Source: Isochrysis galbana
Lineage: Eukaryota; Haptophyta; Isochrysidales; Isochrysidaceae
Length of the DNA stretch: 64,000 nt
Direction: 5' to 3'
Assembly (NCBI GenBank): GCA_018136815.1
Contig: CM030935.1
Coordinates: 4,444,159-4,508,158 of the forward strand
Position numbers and translations under genes: made by a program. The notes under the pieces were generated by a model. The model did not search any database, was not told the DNA's origin, and saw only the letters and a program-made list of their open reading frames with translations. This document shows, one piece after another, positions 19,649 through 30,021 of this stretch (position 1 is the first letter of the stretch; every line of letters begins with the position of its first letter).

Positions 19649-19861
19649 CTAACGATCAGGGGCCGTGATCTCGGGGTCAACGAGCACATGGATGTCGGGG
19701 GGGTCGAACGAGGCCACCTGCTTCTTGGAGATCGTGTCGAACCAATCCGCATCCAAGTAGTAGTAGACGTTGGCTCTCTCCTTGTGCTTGTGCGGGACGC
19801 GCATCTTGGTCGAGAACGTACACATCGATCTTGCAAGCCGCAAGCCGCCGAGACACACCAC
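19649..19861 (-). CDS. Uncharacterised exon-like ORF
   Basis: A 70-codon frame whose C-terminal part (TKMRVPHKHKERANVYYYLD, then DPPDIHVLVDPEITAPDR) has balanced composition unlike the shadow frames around it. It has no convincing start; an upstream exon probably supplies the N-terminus, for example around 20090-19880 where another frame reads EEGFLLLEDGRAVVPPA-like sequence. No family is recognised. Confidence 0.25.
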   Translation of the reverse strand: MVCLGGLRLARSMCTFSTKMRVPHKHKERANVYYYLDADWFDTISKKQVASFDPPDIHVLVDPEITAPDR

Positions 19862-20119
19862 ACTCCATGGAGGAGGAGGTGGAACGGATCACCGGGAGGA
19901 TGGTTGTGATGGGTGGAGATGGACGTGAGCAAGAAGTACTCCATTGCCGGTCCCGACTCTCCTTTGCACCGATAGTAGCTGGCGCGTATGAGAGCCGGAG
20001 GCACGACGGCTCGGCCATCCTCGAGGAGAAGGAAGCCCTCTCCACTCTCCAGTGTCGACGCCCAGCACGCCGAACGCCTGTGAGGCTGGCGTCCTCGCCA
20101 TGCCTGCGTCATGCCTGCG

Positions 20120-21370
20120 TCCGTCGAGGGAGCGAGCGCGCCCTCGCAGCCTGCGCGCTACGCGCAGGCCGGGCACGCTTGAAGAAAAATCAGAGCATCT
20201 GGACAAGTGTACAGAGAAAAATAGAGGAGGGAGGTCCGAGGATCAAGATCAAGCGAAAGGAGAGAACGGGAGGAGAGAGAGATGAGAGAAGAACCAGAAA
20301 AGACATAGATAAATAACCCTTAAATCTTTATAAAGAGGAGGAGCCCATGTGCAGCGATCGAGAGCACGTCCCGACCGGCAGAGACGATCTCAAGGCTATC
20401 TCAGTGTGCTCTCGCCGAGATGCCCGGGAGATTTCCATCAATCTGAAAGTTTTCAGCGTCTCATACCGCTGGCGAGATACCGACTTTGGAGGGGCTTGCT
20501 ATGGGCACTCGAACTCCTCAGGCGCCTTGAGGAAGACATTCCTCGATTGGCGAGGCGGAGTTTTCATATTCAACTCGCCAGCGGTCCGACCTCTTCAGCA
20601 GTGGGGGGGGAAATGCTGCGCCACAAGATGCTTCTGTACAAGACTAAGACTATAACTCTACAAGGCCTTGTTGGTTGTTGGTTGGTAAGCAGCATGGTTG
20701 GTAGTAGGGAGTAGCACAAGCACAATGCCTTACGCCGTGCAAGTAGCGGCAATTTGTTCAAGATTTTTGATTGTATTAATGGAGCACACAAACTTATACA
20801 TCAACGTAGATCAGAGCGCGGCTCGTAGGCGAAATGATTATTCGTGCAGGTGCAGGATTAGCGATTAGCGAAAGGGAGAATCGCACGGGGGGAGGGGGGG
20901 GGGATCCCCCGCGCCTCGCCGTCGAATCCCCTGCGTCCAGTCGTGAAACGGGGTTCAAGTAAGAAGTAACCACCCCAGTATGACGTATGACGGAAGTTGC
21001 TAATGTATCGATATGCTGATACGCCGAGGGCGGGCCGCTACGTTGTTGCGTTGGCCACGCTACAGTAGCATGGTTATGCGCCATCCAGCGGGCGATGAAG
21101 AGCATGTCAGGGGCGGGAGCTTCACTCGTGCTGGGAGGGCACTCGTGGGGGGCTCCCGCTGTCTATTGGAGGGCGACGCCACAATGACCGGGTCTTGGGT
21201 CGTCCATGGGTCAGAGAAGTCTGCAGCAGTCAAGGTCAAGCAAGGGGGTCGCCATCGCGCACGAGCTGAGGTAGTATTCAAGCTCCTAGAACCTCCTTCG
21301 GGAAGGGAGGGTTGAGCTCGGGCCCTCCCAGATACATATCACAGATTTATACCATGTTCTTGCTTCTTGT
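20120..21370. other. No recognisable gene
   Basis: Short frames only. A G-run with flanking simple sequence lies near 20888-20905. The right end probably contains the 3' UTR of the minus-strand NUDIX gene. Confidence 0.4.
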
Positions 21371-21373
21371 TTA

Positions 21374-21967
21374 CTATTGCAGAGCATGTTCACGGCGCTT
21401 GCCGTTCCCGGGTGTGCAAAGGAGAAGCCCCGCCCTTCTCAAGTCCTCTGCGTACGTGAGCACGGCCTCGCAGTTCCCGGCAACGGTTCCATTCGCAGTC
21501 CCACGTATAACCTCGTCCAGGAGCCACCACTGCACTTCCAGTGCATCGTCGCCCGCAATGGGAAGAGCTCCATCCACTGCTTCGCCATAAAACTGAGCGA
21601 TCAGGTAGTGGAACTGCACTGCTCCATCGGCATCATGCACGATGGCATCCGTCGTGGTAAAGGGCCGGCTAGACCACTTCACGTCTATGTGGCTGAGCAT
21701 GCACTCCTCCTCCAGCTCACGCCGAGCAGCATCCACGGTAGCTTCACCCAGCTCGATGCCGCCGCCAGGGAGGCTCCACTTGCCTTTTCCTGGCGGCTTG
21801 CTGCGCTTCACCAGCAGGTACGAGGGTGTCGGATCCGTGTTCCTGCGAAGGGCGACAGCGACCGCAGCGCGAGGGGTAGTGCCGTACTCGCGCGCAGAGC
21901 CGGCCGCCGCCCTCCCTACCATTGCGGAGCACCAGGTCGAGAGGAACAGCACGGCCGTGCGCAGCAT
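21374..21967 (-). CDS. NUDIX hydrolase, single exon
   Basis: Predicted to cleave a nucleoside diphosphate linked to another moiety; the substrate is unknown. A 197-aa frame starts at ATG 21967. The N-terminus (LRTAVLFLSTWCSAMVGRAA) looks like a signal peptide or targeting sequence, so secretion or plastid routing is possible. The NUDIX core follows: KGKWSLPGGGIELGEATVDA and then ARRELEEECML, giving the G-x5-E-x7-RE-U-x-EE pattern. The usual glycine near the end of the box is Met here. The catalytic Glu residues are present. The gene is divergent from the SET gene with about 510 bp between the two starts, which presumably holds both promoters. Family call is strong; activity is likely but the box deviation leaves some doubt. 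Confidence 0.85.
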   Translation of the reverse strand: MLRTAVLFLSTWCSAMVGRAAAGSAREYGTTPRAAVAVALRRNTDPTPSYLLVKRSKPPGKGKWSLPGGGIELGEATVDAARRELEEECMLSHIDVKWSSRPFTTTDAIVHDADGAVQFHYLIAQFYGEAVDGALPIAGDDALEVQWWLLDEVIRGTANGTVAGNCEAVLTYAEDLRRAGLLLCTPGNGKRREHALQ

Positions 21968-22475
21968 GGGCAGAGATCGCAGCCACTACAGAAATAAAAT
22001 AGGTCCATCCTGTGAATGCACTGGGCAATAGGAAGATCTATCCCGTCGGATCGGACCAACCAGCTGAATGTTCCTAGATCACTGGCCTTCCCCTCGGCGG
22101 GGGGGGGGTGCTTGGTGTACATGCAGTATAATTCTAACTGCCTCCCTCTTATCTCCGGTCTAGCGTGCCCCCTCGCTGCTCCGTCGCCGTTCACCAGCGC
22201 AAACTAAAGCCCGCTGGTGATATTCGTATTTCTCTATGGGTGTGAATAGAGTCACCATAGACTCTACATTTGAGTATTTTTAGAGTCACCGGAGGGAGGT
22301 GGGGGAGGGTCGGGCCTGCACGCCGCGTGGGAGCTCGCGCAGCACGCTGGCTGGCTCCCTGGCAGGTCGTAGATAGCGGAGAACCAGCTACATAGGGATT
22401 CTGGAGGGCGTGGAGAGAGGCTCCACGATCATCTGACGGGCGGGTGCGGCGGCGCGCTTGTCCTCTTGCGCGGCA

Positions 22476-24098
22476 ATGCCGCAGGGTCGCGTATCCGATT
22501 GTCCGACCAAGCCTGCGCTGCCGTTTGCATGGTTCGCGCAGAATGCCTGCGTCTGGTCTGGCGTCGAGTTCGTCAGCGCACCCGGCCGCGGCGTCTACGC
22601 TCTTGCCACGCAGAACCTCCCACGCAACTCGGTTGTCGCGGCGGTGCCCAAGACAGCAGTCCTCAGCCGGAAGAATGCGGCCGCCAGCCAGCTGTTGCAG
22701 AGGCTGCTTGACGAGGGCCTGCCCGAGGTGGAAGTTCTGGCGCTTGCGGTGGCGCTTGAGCGAGCCGCCGGCCGGCGCTCAAAGTGGTATTCTTGGCTGC
22801 GTGTGCTGGCCGACTACGAGCCTCTCCCGATGATTTGGAGCGCGGCAGAGTTGCGGCTGCTGTGTGGCACCACCCTCGACGTCACCAGCCGGCGGCGAAG
22901 GCAGCGCCTAGTCGAGAACTATCGAGCAATTCGAGAAATATGGGCGGAGATGATCAGCGATGGCGATGGGGATCAAGTTAACCTGCCATCGCTTGACGCG
23001 TACCTTCGAGCCTCGACGTTGGTATCGAGCCGGTCCTTCCACATCGATGAGCAGCATGGGGTTGCACTCCTCCCGCTCGGTGACTACTTCAACCACAAGT
23101 GCGCGCTTGTCCCTGATAGCCATTCGGTGCTGGGCGGCGGCAGGAATGAATGCGGCGAAAGTGACGGCGATGGATCAGAAAGTGCTCGGGATGAGGTCAA
23201 TGAGGCGCACGACCGCGACTTTGAGCATGAAGAGGGCTCGCCTCACAGCGGGAGTGGGAGTTCGTCTGAGGGGGATGAAGGCGCCGACGGGCTGGCACTT
23301 AGACTTGACCTAAGCATGCGTGTATCAGATACGAGTGACGACGGGCCGGCGATGTTTATCACGCGGCGCCAGCTCTTGGCTGGCGAGGAGGTGTGCTTAA
23401 CATATGGGGAGCTGGGCAACTGCGAGCTGCTGGCGGGGTACGGCTTCACGCTCGATCACAATCCCTTCGACACGGTGCTCATGAGTTCGGCGCGCCTTGC
23501 GGATGCTGCTAGCGATGCCATAGGCGAGCGTGCGTGTCGACGGCGGCTTCGAGCGCTGCGACAATCGCATGTGTGGGACGACTTGGTGGATCGAAATTTC
23601 GTGTTCGACCGCCGCGCCACCGCGCCGACAGAGTTGGCGCTCTTCCTGCACCTCTTGATTGCCGACGAGCCATTGCCTTATTGGACGTCTCAATCCGGCA
23701 CACGCGGTCAACCTGTTGAGGCACTTGACGTCGAGAGGGCTGAGGTCGTTGTAGAATGGTCGTCAATGTCCCCACGTGAAGCTCTTGAGCGGGCCTCACG
23801 CTCGGCGAGCCGCGGTGCGAACGGAGCCCGAATTTTGCAAAGTGCAATCCGTAAATTATTGCAGGAGTATCCTAGACTGCCTGAGTTGTCGGACGAAAAA
23901 CTGGACACCCAGAAGCGCGCGCAGGCCACGCGGCTCGTCACGGGCGAGATTCAGATATGGGAGAGCGTCTTGAGTTGGCTGCAATCGGAGTTTGATGACA
24001 AGGATCCCAAGCGAAAGAGGAAGCTCGCCACAAATGGTCTATCCCCACGGCTCCTCATGGCAGCAGAGCACGGCGCGCAAAAGCGGCGGCGTGATTGA
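22476..24098 (+). CDS. SET-domain protein lysine methyltransferase (SETD6/RLSMT-like class)
   Basis: A 540-aa single-exon frame from ATG 22476; codons before it lack an upstream ATG. The split SET fold is visible: GVEFVSAPGRGVYALATQNL (residues about 30-50) is the N-SET substrate-side motif; LLPLGDYFNHK (about 200) gives the D-x-x-NH motif; GEEVCLTYGELGNCELLAGY (about 300-325) gives the tyrosine-containing catalytic end. An acidic Ser/Glu-rich insert (about 215-270) separates the NH and Y motifs. The C-terminal half matches a Rubisco-LSMT-type substrate-binding region in position. The C-terminus is basic (KRRRD), a possible nuclear signal. Likely substrate is a non-histone or ribosomal protein lysine, by family analogy only. 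Confidence 0.88.
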   Translation: MPQGRVSDCPTKPALPFAWFAQNACVWSGVEFVSAPGRGVYALATQNLPRNSVVAAVPKTAVLSRKNAAASQLLQRLLDEGLPEVEVLALAVALERAAGRRSKWYSWLRVLADYEPLPMIWSAAELRLLCGTTLDVTSRRRRQRLVENYRAIREIWAEMISDGDGDQVNLPSLDAYLRASTLVSSRSFHIDEQHGVALLPLGDYFNHKCALVPDSHSVLGGGRNECGESDGDGSESARDEVNEAHDRDFEHEEGSPHSGSGSSSEGDEGADGLALRLDLSMRVSDTSDDGPAMFITRRQLLAGEEVCLTYGELGNCELLAGYGFTLDHNPFDTVLMSSARLADAASDAIGERACRRRLRALRQSHVWDDLVDRNFVFDRRATAPTELALFLHLLIADEPLPYWTSQSGTRGQPVEALDVERAEVVVEWSSMSPREALERASRSASRGANGARILQSAIRKLLQEYPRLPELSDEKLDTQKRAQATRLVTGEIQIWESVLSWLQSEFDDKDPKRKRKLATNGLSPRLLMAAEHGAQKRRRD

Positions 24099-24830
24099 GC
24101 AGCGAGTGCCGTCTTGTGTACGACGGGGCCTACGACTTTGACCAACGCGCAATGGTCTCAGCATGTCGACTACGAATCCTATTCCGTGTCCGGTCATTGC
24201 AAAGGGAGGCTGCGGCTACCGAATGAATGCCTTTGCTATTTGCTCTTGCTTCCTTGCACTTGCCGATCTTATCTTTCACTTGAGATCGCACTAGCATGAA
24301 ACGGCTGTGCATGTCTAGTGTGCGACCTCCGTACACCGCACTCTCCACTCTCCCACTACACACCAACGCTGACGCACTCGATCCTCAGCATAGGATGCAC
24401 TCGTGAACAACGCCACCTTGCCCATCCTATCTTGCGCCTCCCCCAAGTTATTCTCTCTTTCTACCTCACACACTATTGCACACATTCACATCCTTCAGCA
24501 TGTCCACCTACCAATGCTAGCATCTAGCTTTGCCCATGTGCCGCAGTGCAATATCTCGCATATGTACGCCTACTGCCATCACGTAGGTGCGCATGTATCT
24601 TTTAGGTTGCTTGTTGATACACAGCATAGGCCACTGGAGATCGAGGCAGGTGAGTTATTTCGTCCGTAGATTGCAGATGAGTAGTTTGTAATTTCGCCCC
24701 GTTCGCTGGGTTTTCCACATTCATTTCTCTACTACTGTTGGCAGTGGTGGTTGTGTGGATGGGGCCGTGGATCTTTACCAGCTTTGTATGTATATGGGGA
24801 GTGGGGAGGGACCGTGGACGTCGATAATCG
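24099..24830. other. No recognisable gene
   Basis: Balanced-composition intergenic DNA downstream of the SET gene, with only short frames. Confidence 0.4.
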
Positions 24831-25460
24831 ATAATAAAACATCTGAAGGTTCAGGCTACTTCCGCTAGCTATAAAGGACCACGCACTCACGGTACTTACT
24901 CACGCCATCGCCTATACCCCAGTATACTCACTCACTTCTCACTTTACACTACCCCCTTCATTCCTTCGTCTTTGGTATGGGGGGGGGGGGGGGGGCGTGC
25001 ACTACGTGCCGGGCCAAATGCTAAATGCAAGGGGCGGACTGGGGGCCAGGCCTGTTGGTGGGTGTTCTTGTGGCAGACAAACGCAAACGCCTTCTGCAAG
25101 TATCTTATCGTGCACCCCGGGGGGGCTCGGGCCCCGCCTTTTGGGTCTTCTTCGTCTGCCGCCTCTCTTTCGCGGTGTCTGTCTGCTTGTCGCTCAAGGT
25201 GTCATCTTGCACATGTATCGCAAACGGGGGCAGGAAATACCTTTTTTCGGGCCGGTGTCGCATCCGCGATCGACCTTTTTGTTTTAGAAGTTGTCTGCGT
25301 TTCTATGTCCCCTCCTTGCAGGCTAGCCACGAGTCACCGTCGCGTCGTCCTACATTCGCCCTCTTTGCCCTCGCCTCCTTTGTCGCCTCCCTTGTCGCCT
25401 GCTTGCCCCTCACCTGGCTTACCTCCTTGCGTGCTCCTCGCGTTTTTAGGCTAAGTCGCG
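24830..25460 (+). repeat. Dispersed repeat R3, copy 1 (inverted copy at 48.3-48.7 kb)
   Basis: Starts with AATAAAACATCTGAAGGTTC, passes a CATTCCTTCGTCTTTGGTAT block ending in a 17-base G-run (about 24980-24996), then continues through GGCAGACAAACGCAAACGCC. The same order is found on the opposite strand from 48700 down to 48310. It is non-coding and the class is unknown. Confidence 0.6.
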
Positions 25461-25522
25461 CGTTCAGGTATCGCCGGTGCAAGGAACCGCCCCCTTGTGT
25501 GACCCTGATTCCCCCTCAGTAG

Positions 25523-26070
25523 CAGCCACGCCAATCGCCGCCCCCGCCCGCGCGCATCGCGCCATAGTCGGCCGTGTGTGGCGCCGTCAACTACGCTTAC
25601 GTCACCGGCGGTACGGGCCGGAGCGCCCAACTTTCACACGCGATCGGGCGCGCTAACTGCGCTTTCTCGGTCTCTTACTGAGATAGAATGCCTCACCAGG
25701 CACCATATCCAAAGGTGCCGCCCTGGCAGCCACGCCAATCGCCGCCGCCGCCCGCGCGCATCGCGCCGTAGTCGGCCGTGTGTGGCGCCGTCAACTACGC
25801 TTACGTCACCGGCCGTACGGGCCGGAGTGCCCAACTTTCACACGCGATCGGGCGCGCTACCGGCGCTTTCTCGGCCATCCACTTGAACAGAATGCTTCAC
25901 CAGGCACCATATCAGAATATGTCGCCAGAGCAGCCACGCCAATCCCCGCCGCCGCCCGCGCGCATCGCGCTGTGGTTGACCGTGTGTGGCGCCGTCAACT
26001 ACGCTAACGTCACCCGGCCGAATGGGCCGGAGTGCCCAACTTTCGAACGCCAGCGGGCGCGCTTGGTGAG
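25523..26070 (+). repeat. 204-bp satellite, about 2.7 copies
   Basis: Units begin with CAGCCACGCCAATCGCCGCC at 25523, 25727 and 25931, an exact 204-bp period. A second landmark, CAGGCACCAT, sits at 25697 and 25901. Unit three diverges after about 26045. It shares a core with the 234-bp array at 55562-55990. Confidence 0.9.
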
Positions 26071-28060
26071 AGTTCTTGCTGAGGATGCTCTAACGCTGCC
26101 CCGATGCCAACGATTTCGCGAACGCGATGCACTTGGCGACTTGGCGACCGTTCGGTAGATGGCACAGGAAGTCCTGCGGAAGCAGCGCAGCGCGCCAAGA
26201 CGGCTGTATTGCAATGCTCGCCACGATTCCCGAGCGCGCGGTTGGGTAGTCTGCGGGGTTGGGAGGCAGCGTACCAATATACTGGATGGGGTTCTGCGCG
26301 TAGGAGCGCGTAGGCAAGCCGGTGTCATCCTCCTCAGGTTGGGGCTGGAAGTGGTGTGGTGTGGGGCTGGCGGCCGAGTGCGTTGGCATGAAACGCCGGT
26401 GAGACCGCCGACCGATGTACTCGGACCATTTAGTCCGAACACCATCGATAAGGGGGGGCTGACCACCGCCGTGCTCTCGCTGGAGCGCGGCGAAGGTCGG
26501 CCTGTCAGGCGGGTCGGTCGCCATCGCTCTGCCTCGGATTCGGAATCGAGCGGGGAGAGAGACGAGGGGAAATCTTCCCCCGGTCCGACGATAAAAAAAT
26601 GTGGGCCTCCGGATCAACAAGAGTTTTTTTTTCAACCCACTCTCCCCAACCTCTACCCCTGTGTTGGTGCAGGTGCAGGTGCGGCCGATGCCCGAAGCAC
26701 ACCTCTATCTTAGCCACGCTATGTGCACAACTGAATCTTTCCAAATATTAGCTGGATCCTGCACTACGCCCCTGTGTGACAGGTCGTCAAAGTCTATGCA
26801 GACCAACAGCCTCGCAGGAGGCTGAGTCCATCCACACCGAGTTGCCCAACACGGCGGAAAATATACAAAGATTGCAAGCATCGACTCACCCAAATCCCAA
26901 CTCCGCAGGGGCTCCCACCCGCCCACTGACCGTACACACGCGCGTTGTTCGACCTCATAAAGTTACTGCGCGACCCCCGTCCAGCCCACAGCACCCTACT
27001 CCGCAGCCCTCAACGCATAGCACCTGCTAGGCAAGGGGAGGTCTTGGCGACGAAGCGTCGAGCCCAGGGGGTGAGGGTGTTGATGCGGACAACAGGAGGC
27101 GTATGGGCGACGGCCCCACGGGCAAAAGTGGCGTCAAATGATCGTCTGGGAACAGCCCGCCCGCTGATTCCCTTCCCGGGCCGCACCATTCGCCCCCAGA
27201 GCCCCCTGCACATCCCAGACGGCCCCGCCGTAGCGCCCGTCAGCCACCCTACTCCAGCTGAGTACTCGTGCGCGATGGCGGACTGTGCGCGCGCAGGGAC
27301 GGGGCAGGCACATCTCCTCGGCCCCACCAGCCTCGCAGCGCCTCCTCGCGCCTCCAGCGGACCAGCAGGGTGGAGGACTGGCTCGCCTAGCCAGTCCTCC
27401 GCGCCCGCCATTGCCCCCTAGGCTCGGTGGCCGCGCTACCTTAAATATGAATATGAATATAACAACAATAGGAATATGAAAAAAATATATAATGACCGGC
27501 TGGGTGGCATGGTTGGGCAATTCACTATGTGTTGACGACTGACGATGGCCGAGGATGAAGGATCGGGGATCGAGGACGGCTGTCGGTTGATTGATTGACT
27601 CCGGCATTCAGCACTTGGAGCACGGTGGGCTAAGATTCAGCTGCTTGTCTTGGGGGTTTGGCCGCACGTTCTGATTGACTCCCTCCTCCACGAGCATGCA
27701 CACGATGAACTACGGACGAACTGGCTTGAACAAATTGTCCGGGGCAGCAAAGCGTTATATCAATTACGGGCGGTGTAGCAAACGAAGCGGCGCAAAACGG
27801 ACGAATGGCGTCCCATCTCGGGAGCTCACGGCAATTCAGTTCAGATAACGGGCGGAATAGGGAGCTCTCGCTATTCAATTGCGGCGAGATCCTCGCCAGC
27901 TCATGCAGCTCGTGAAGCCGAGGTTAGGGAGTACACACCTCAGTGGGTTCCTCGCGTAGAGGAGGAAAAAGGAGAGACGGGAGGGGACGACTGTCTTCTC
28001 TCTCGTCTCTGCTCTACTCTGGAGTTACAATTTGCTGAAATGAGATGCGTTTCACATGAT
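26070..28060. other. No recognisable gene; one strong hairpin
   Basis: Overlapping frames without protein-like character. A perfect 12-bp inverted repeat (GGAGGACTGGCT, 5-nt loop, AGCCAGTCCTCC) lies at 27372-27400. About 27435-27490 is AT-rich. Confidence 0.4.
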
Positions 28061-28125
28061 TCTTGGGGCGGGCGCGCATTCGGGCAGCAGCGCGGCAGGA
28101 GTACTTGCTCAGGCGGGCAAGCTCC

Positions 28126-29220
28126 ATGCCTGCTGGCTCGATGCTGCTGCCGCTGATGCTGGCCGCAGCGGTGGAACAAAGGCAGCTGCAAACGTATCCG
28201 TGCACGGAGAACGCAGAGCTACTCATGGGACTAACGTGCAGTGTGCTCATCCCTTTGCTCGGCTGCGGATCAATTACTGCGGGGTACTGTGATTTCAGTT
28301 GTTTGTTCTGTGATGCGCCGCCACCGCCCTCGCCCCCGCTATACCCGCCGCCCCCACCATTTTCACCTCCTCCGTCGCTGCCTCCTCCGGTGCCACCGCC
28401 CCCTTCCCCCCCACCGCCCTCGCCACCGCCACCATCGCCTCCTCCGCTTTCCCCACCCCCTCCATCACCACCGCCGCCATCGCCGCCGCCAGCCTCTCCA
28501 CCGCCTCCTAGTCCACCACCGCCCTCGCCACCTCCATCTACGCCTCCTCGGTCACCTCCTCCACCGTCGCCGCCGCCACCGTCGCCGCCGTCGCCATCGC
28601 TGCCTTTGCCATTCCATCTGTCTTCTCCACCCCCGCCGCTTTCGCTCCCCTCCCGCTTCCCACCTTTGCCATTCCCGCCAACCCAATTTTCACCAAGCTT
28701 TCCACTTGGAGTGCCCACCATTCCACCTACACCGCCTTCTCTTGCTCCCCACCTGCCTTCGCATTCAACTCAGCAACCATCTTTGCCGCCCTCACCATCG
28801 CCTCCGCCCCTGCCTAGCCCTGCGCCCTCACCATTGTCTTCACCCTCTCTTACTGCTCCATCTCCATTTTCTCCACCATTGCCACCGCTGCTCTCGCCAC
28901 TCCCCTTGTCCCCACCGCTACCCTCGCCGTCCCTGCATTTGTCACCATCGCCCATATTGTTCCCACCACCGTCGCACCCTACCCCATGGCCACCGCTCCC
29001 ATCTCCGCCGTCATCTTCAGCGTCGGGTCCTCCACCCCATTCTCTTCCTCCACCATTTGAGCCGTCGCAACCAACATCACCTCCTTCACTACCGCCGCCC
29101 TCGTCACTGCCGCCAGCCCCGCTGCCACCCTCATCGCGTCCACCGGCATTTGCGCCAGAGTCGTCTTTGCCACACCCTCGCCCACCCCCAGCGCCACAGA
29201 CAGACTTTGGACAACAGAGG
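28126..29220 (+). CDS. Secreted proline-rich (pherophorin/extensin-like) protein, cut by gap
   Basis: Likely cell-wall or extracellular-matrix glycoprotein. From ATG 28126 the protein starts with a plausible signal peptide ([18 protein letters not shown]), followed by a short Cys-containing region (residues about 25-65, with [13 protein letters not shown] and [12 protein letters not shown]), then several hundred residues of SPPPP and PPPSP repeats with Ser, Thr and Leu spacers. Such SP-rich rods are sites of proline hydroxylation and glycosylation in algal wall proteins (family knowledge). The frame is open to the N gap at 29221, so the C-terminal part is missing. The opposite-strand GGGDGGGG frame is its shadow. 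The true upstream start could be a spliced exon. Confidence 0.6.
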
Positions 29221-29320
29221 NNNNNNNNNNNNNNNNNNNNNNNNNNNNNNNNNNNNNNNNNNNNNNNNNNNNNNNNNNNNNNNNNNNNNNNNNNNNNNNN
29301 NNNNNNNNNNNNNNNNNNNN
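29221..29320. other. Assembly gap (100 N)
   Basis: Exactly 100 N, unknown true size, between the proline-rich gene and a GA microsatellite. Confidence 0.95.
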
Positions 29321-29393
<73 letters not shown>

Positions 29394-29445
29394 GGAGGGA
29401 GGGAGGGAGGGAGGGAGGGAGGAAGAGAGGGGGGGGGGGGGGGTA
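29321..29445. repeat. (AG)n, (GGGA)n and G-run
   Basis: Simple sequence directly abutting the gap, which probably explains the assembly break. Confidence 0.9.
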
Positions 29446-29571
29446 ATGGAGAAAGGGGGAGAGAGAGAGTGGAGGGGGGCGGGGGGCTGGCAGGAGCTCC
29501 TGGGGGTGTGAATGCCGTGGATCTGTCAGAGTTTTCTTGTTGTCCTAGTTTAATCCTAGTGCTGCGGGGCC

Positions 29572-30021
29572 CAGTGATGGTGCATCAGTACTAATATCAG
29601 TTTTTTACATCAGTATCAGCTCACCTCGAGCTGATAACTGATATCAGTTATCAGTTGTCAGCAGCTTGGAGCGGGGAGAAAACAAAACACCCAGTCCCCT
29701 TTACTTTCTACATCCAAAAAAAAAGTGCATAAAAGTTGAGTTTCACTGAAGTTGAATGGGAGTCGAACTGGTACTCCGCTCTGTGTATCGCCCACGCACA
29801 GTCACCTGAGCCACTTGACGCTCGCGAATTGCTCACTTGCCGTCGTTTTGTCGTATTTATGTGTGCAACAAATACACAAGCCACTGATATCAGCTGATAT
29901 TCTGCTCGCTCAGGGCCTTTGAGGTGATATCAGCTGATGAGGTCCATCAGCTTATATCAGCTATGATATCAGTGTCAGCCTCGAAGTTGGTGTCAGCTGA
30001 TGAACTGATGCACCATCACTG
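29572..30021. mobile_element. hAT-like MITE, 450 bp, 8-bp target duplication
   Basis: Perfect 18-bp terminal inverted repeats CAGTGATGGTGCATCAGT at both ends, flanked by the identical 8-bp direct repeat GCGGGGCC (29564-29571 and 30022-30029). CAGTG ends with 8-bp duplications fit the hAT superfamily. Subterminal regions are full of palindromic GATATCAGCTGATATC-like motifs, the kind of arrays bound by transposases. No transposase ORF is present, so it is non-autonomous. Confidence 0.9.
29745..29830 (-). other. tRNA-like Pol III A/B-box segment inside the MITE
   Basis: On the minus strand AGTGGCTCAGGTGACTG resembles an A box and, about 50 nt downstream, AGTTCGACTCC resembles a B box. A clean cloverleaf could not be folded (T-stem pairing is poor), so this is at most a decayed tRNA or tRNA-derived SINE. 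Confidence 0.25.

Noticed and set aside
22458-22475. TTG start upstream of the SET-domain gene
   Set aside because: The first ATG at 22476 is a normal eukaryotic start. The six codons before it carry no family conservation.
28014-28721. Minus-strand Gly/Asp-rich ORF (235 aa)
   Set aside because: Shadow of the SPPPP-repeat frame on the plus strand. It lacks a signal peptide and ordinary residues.
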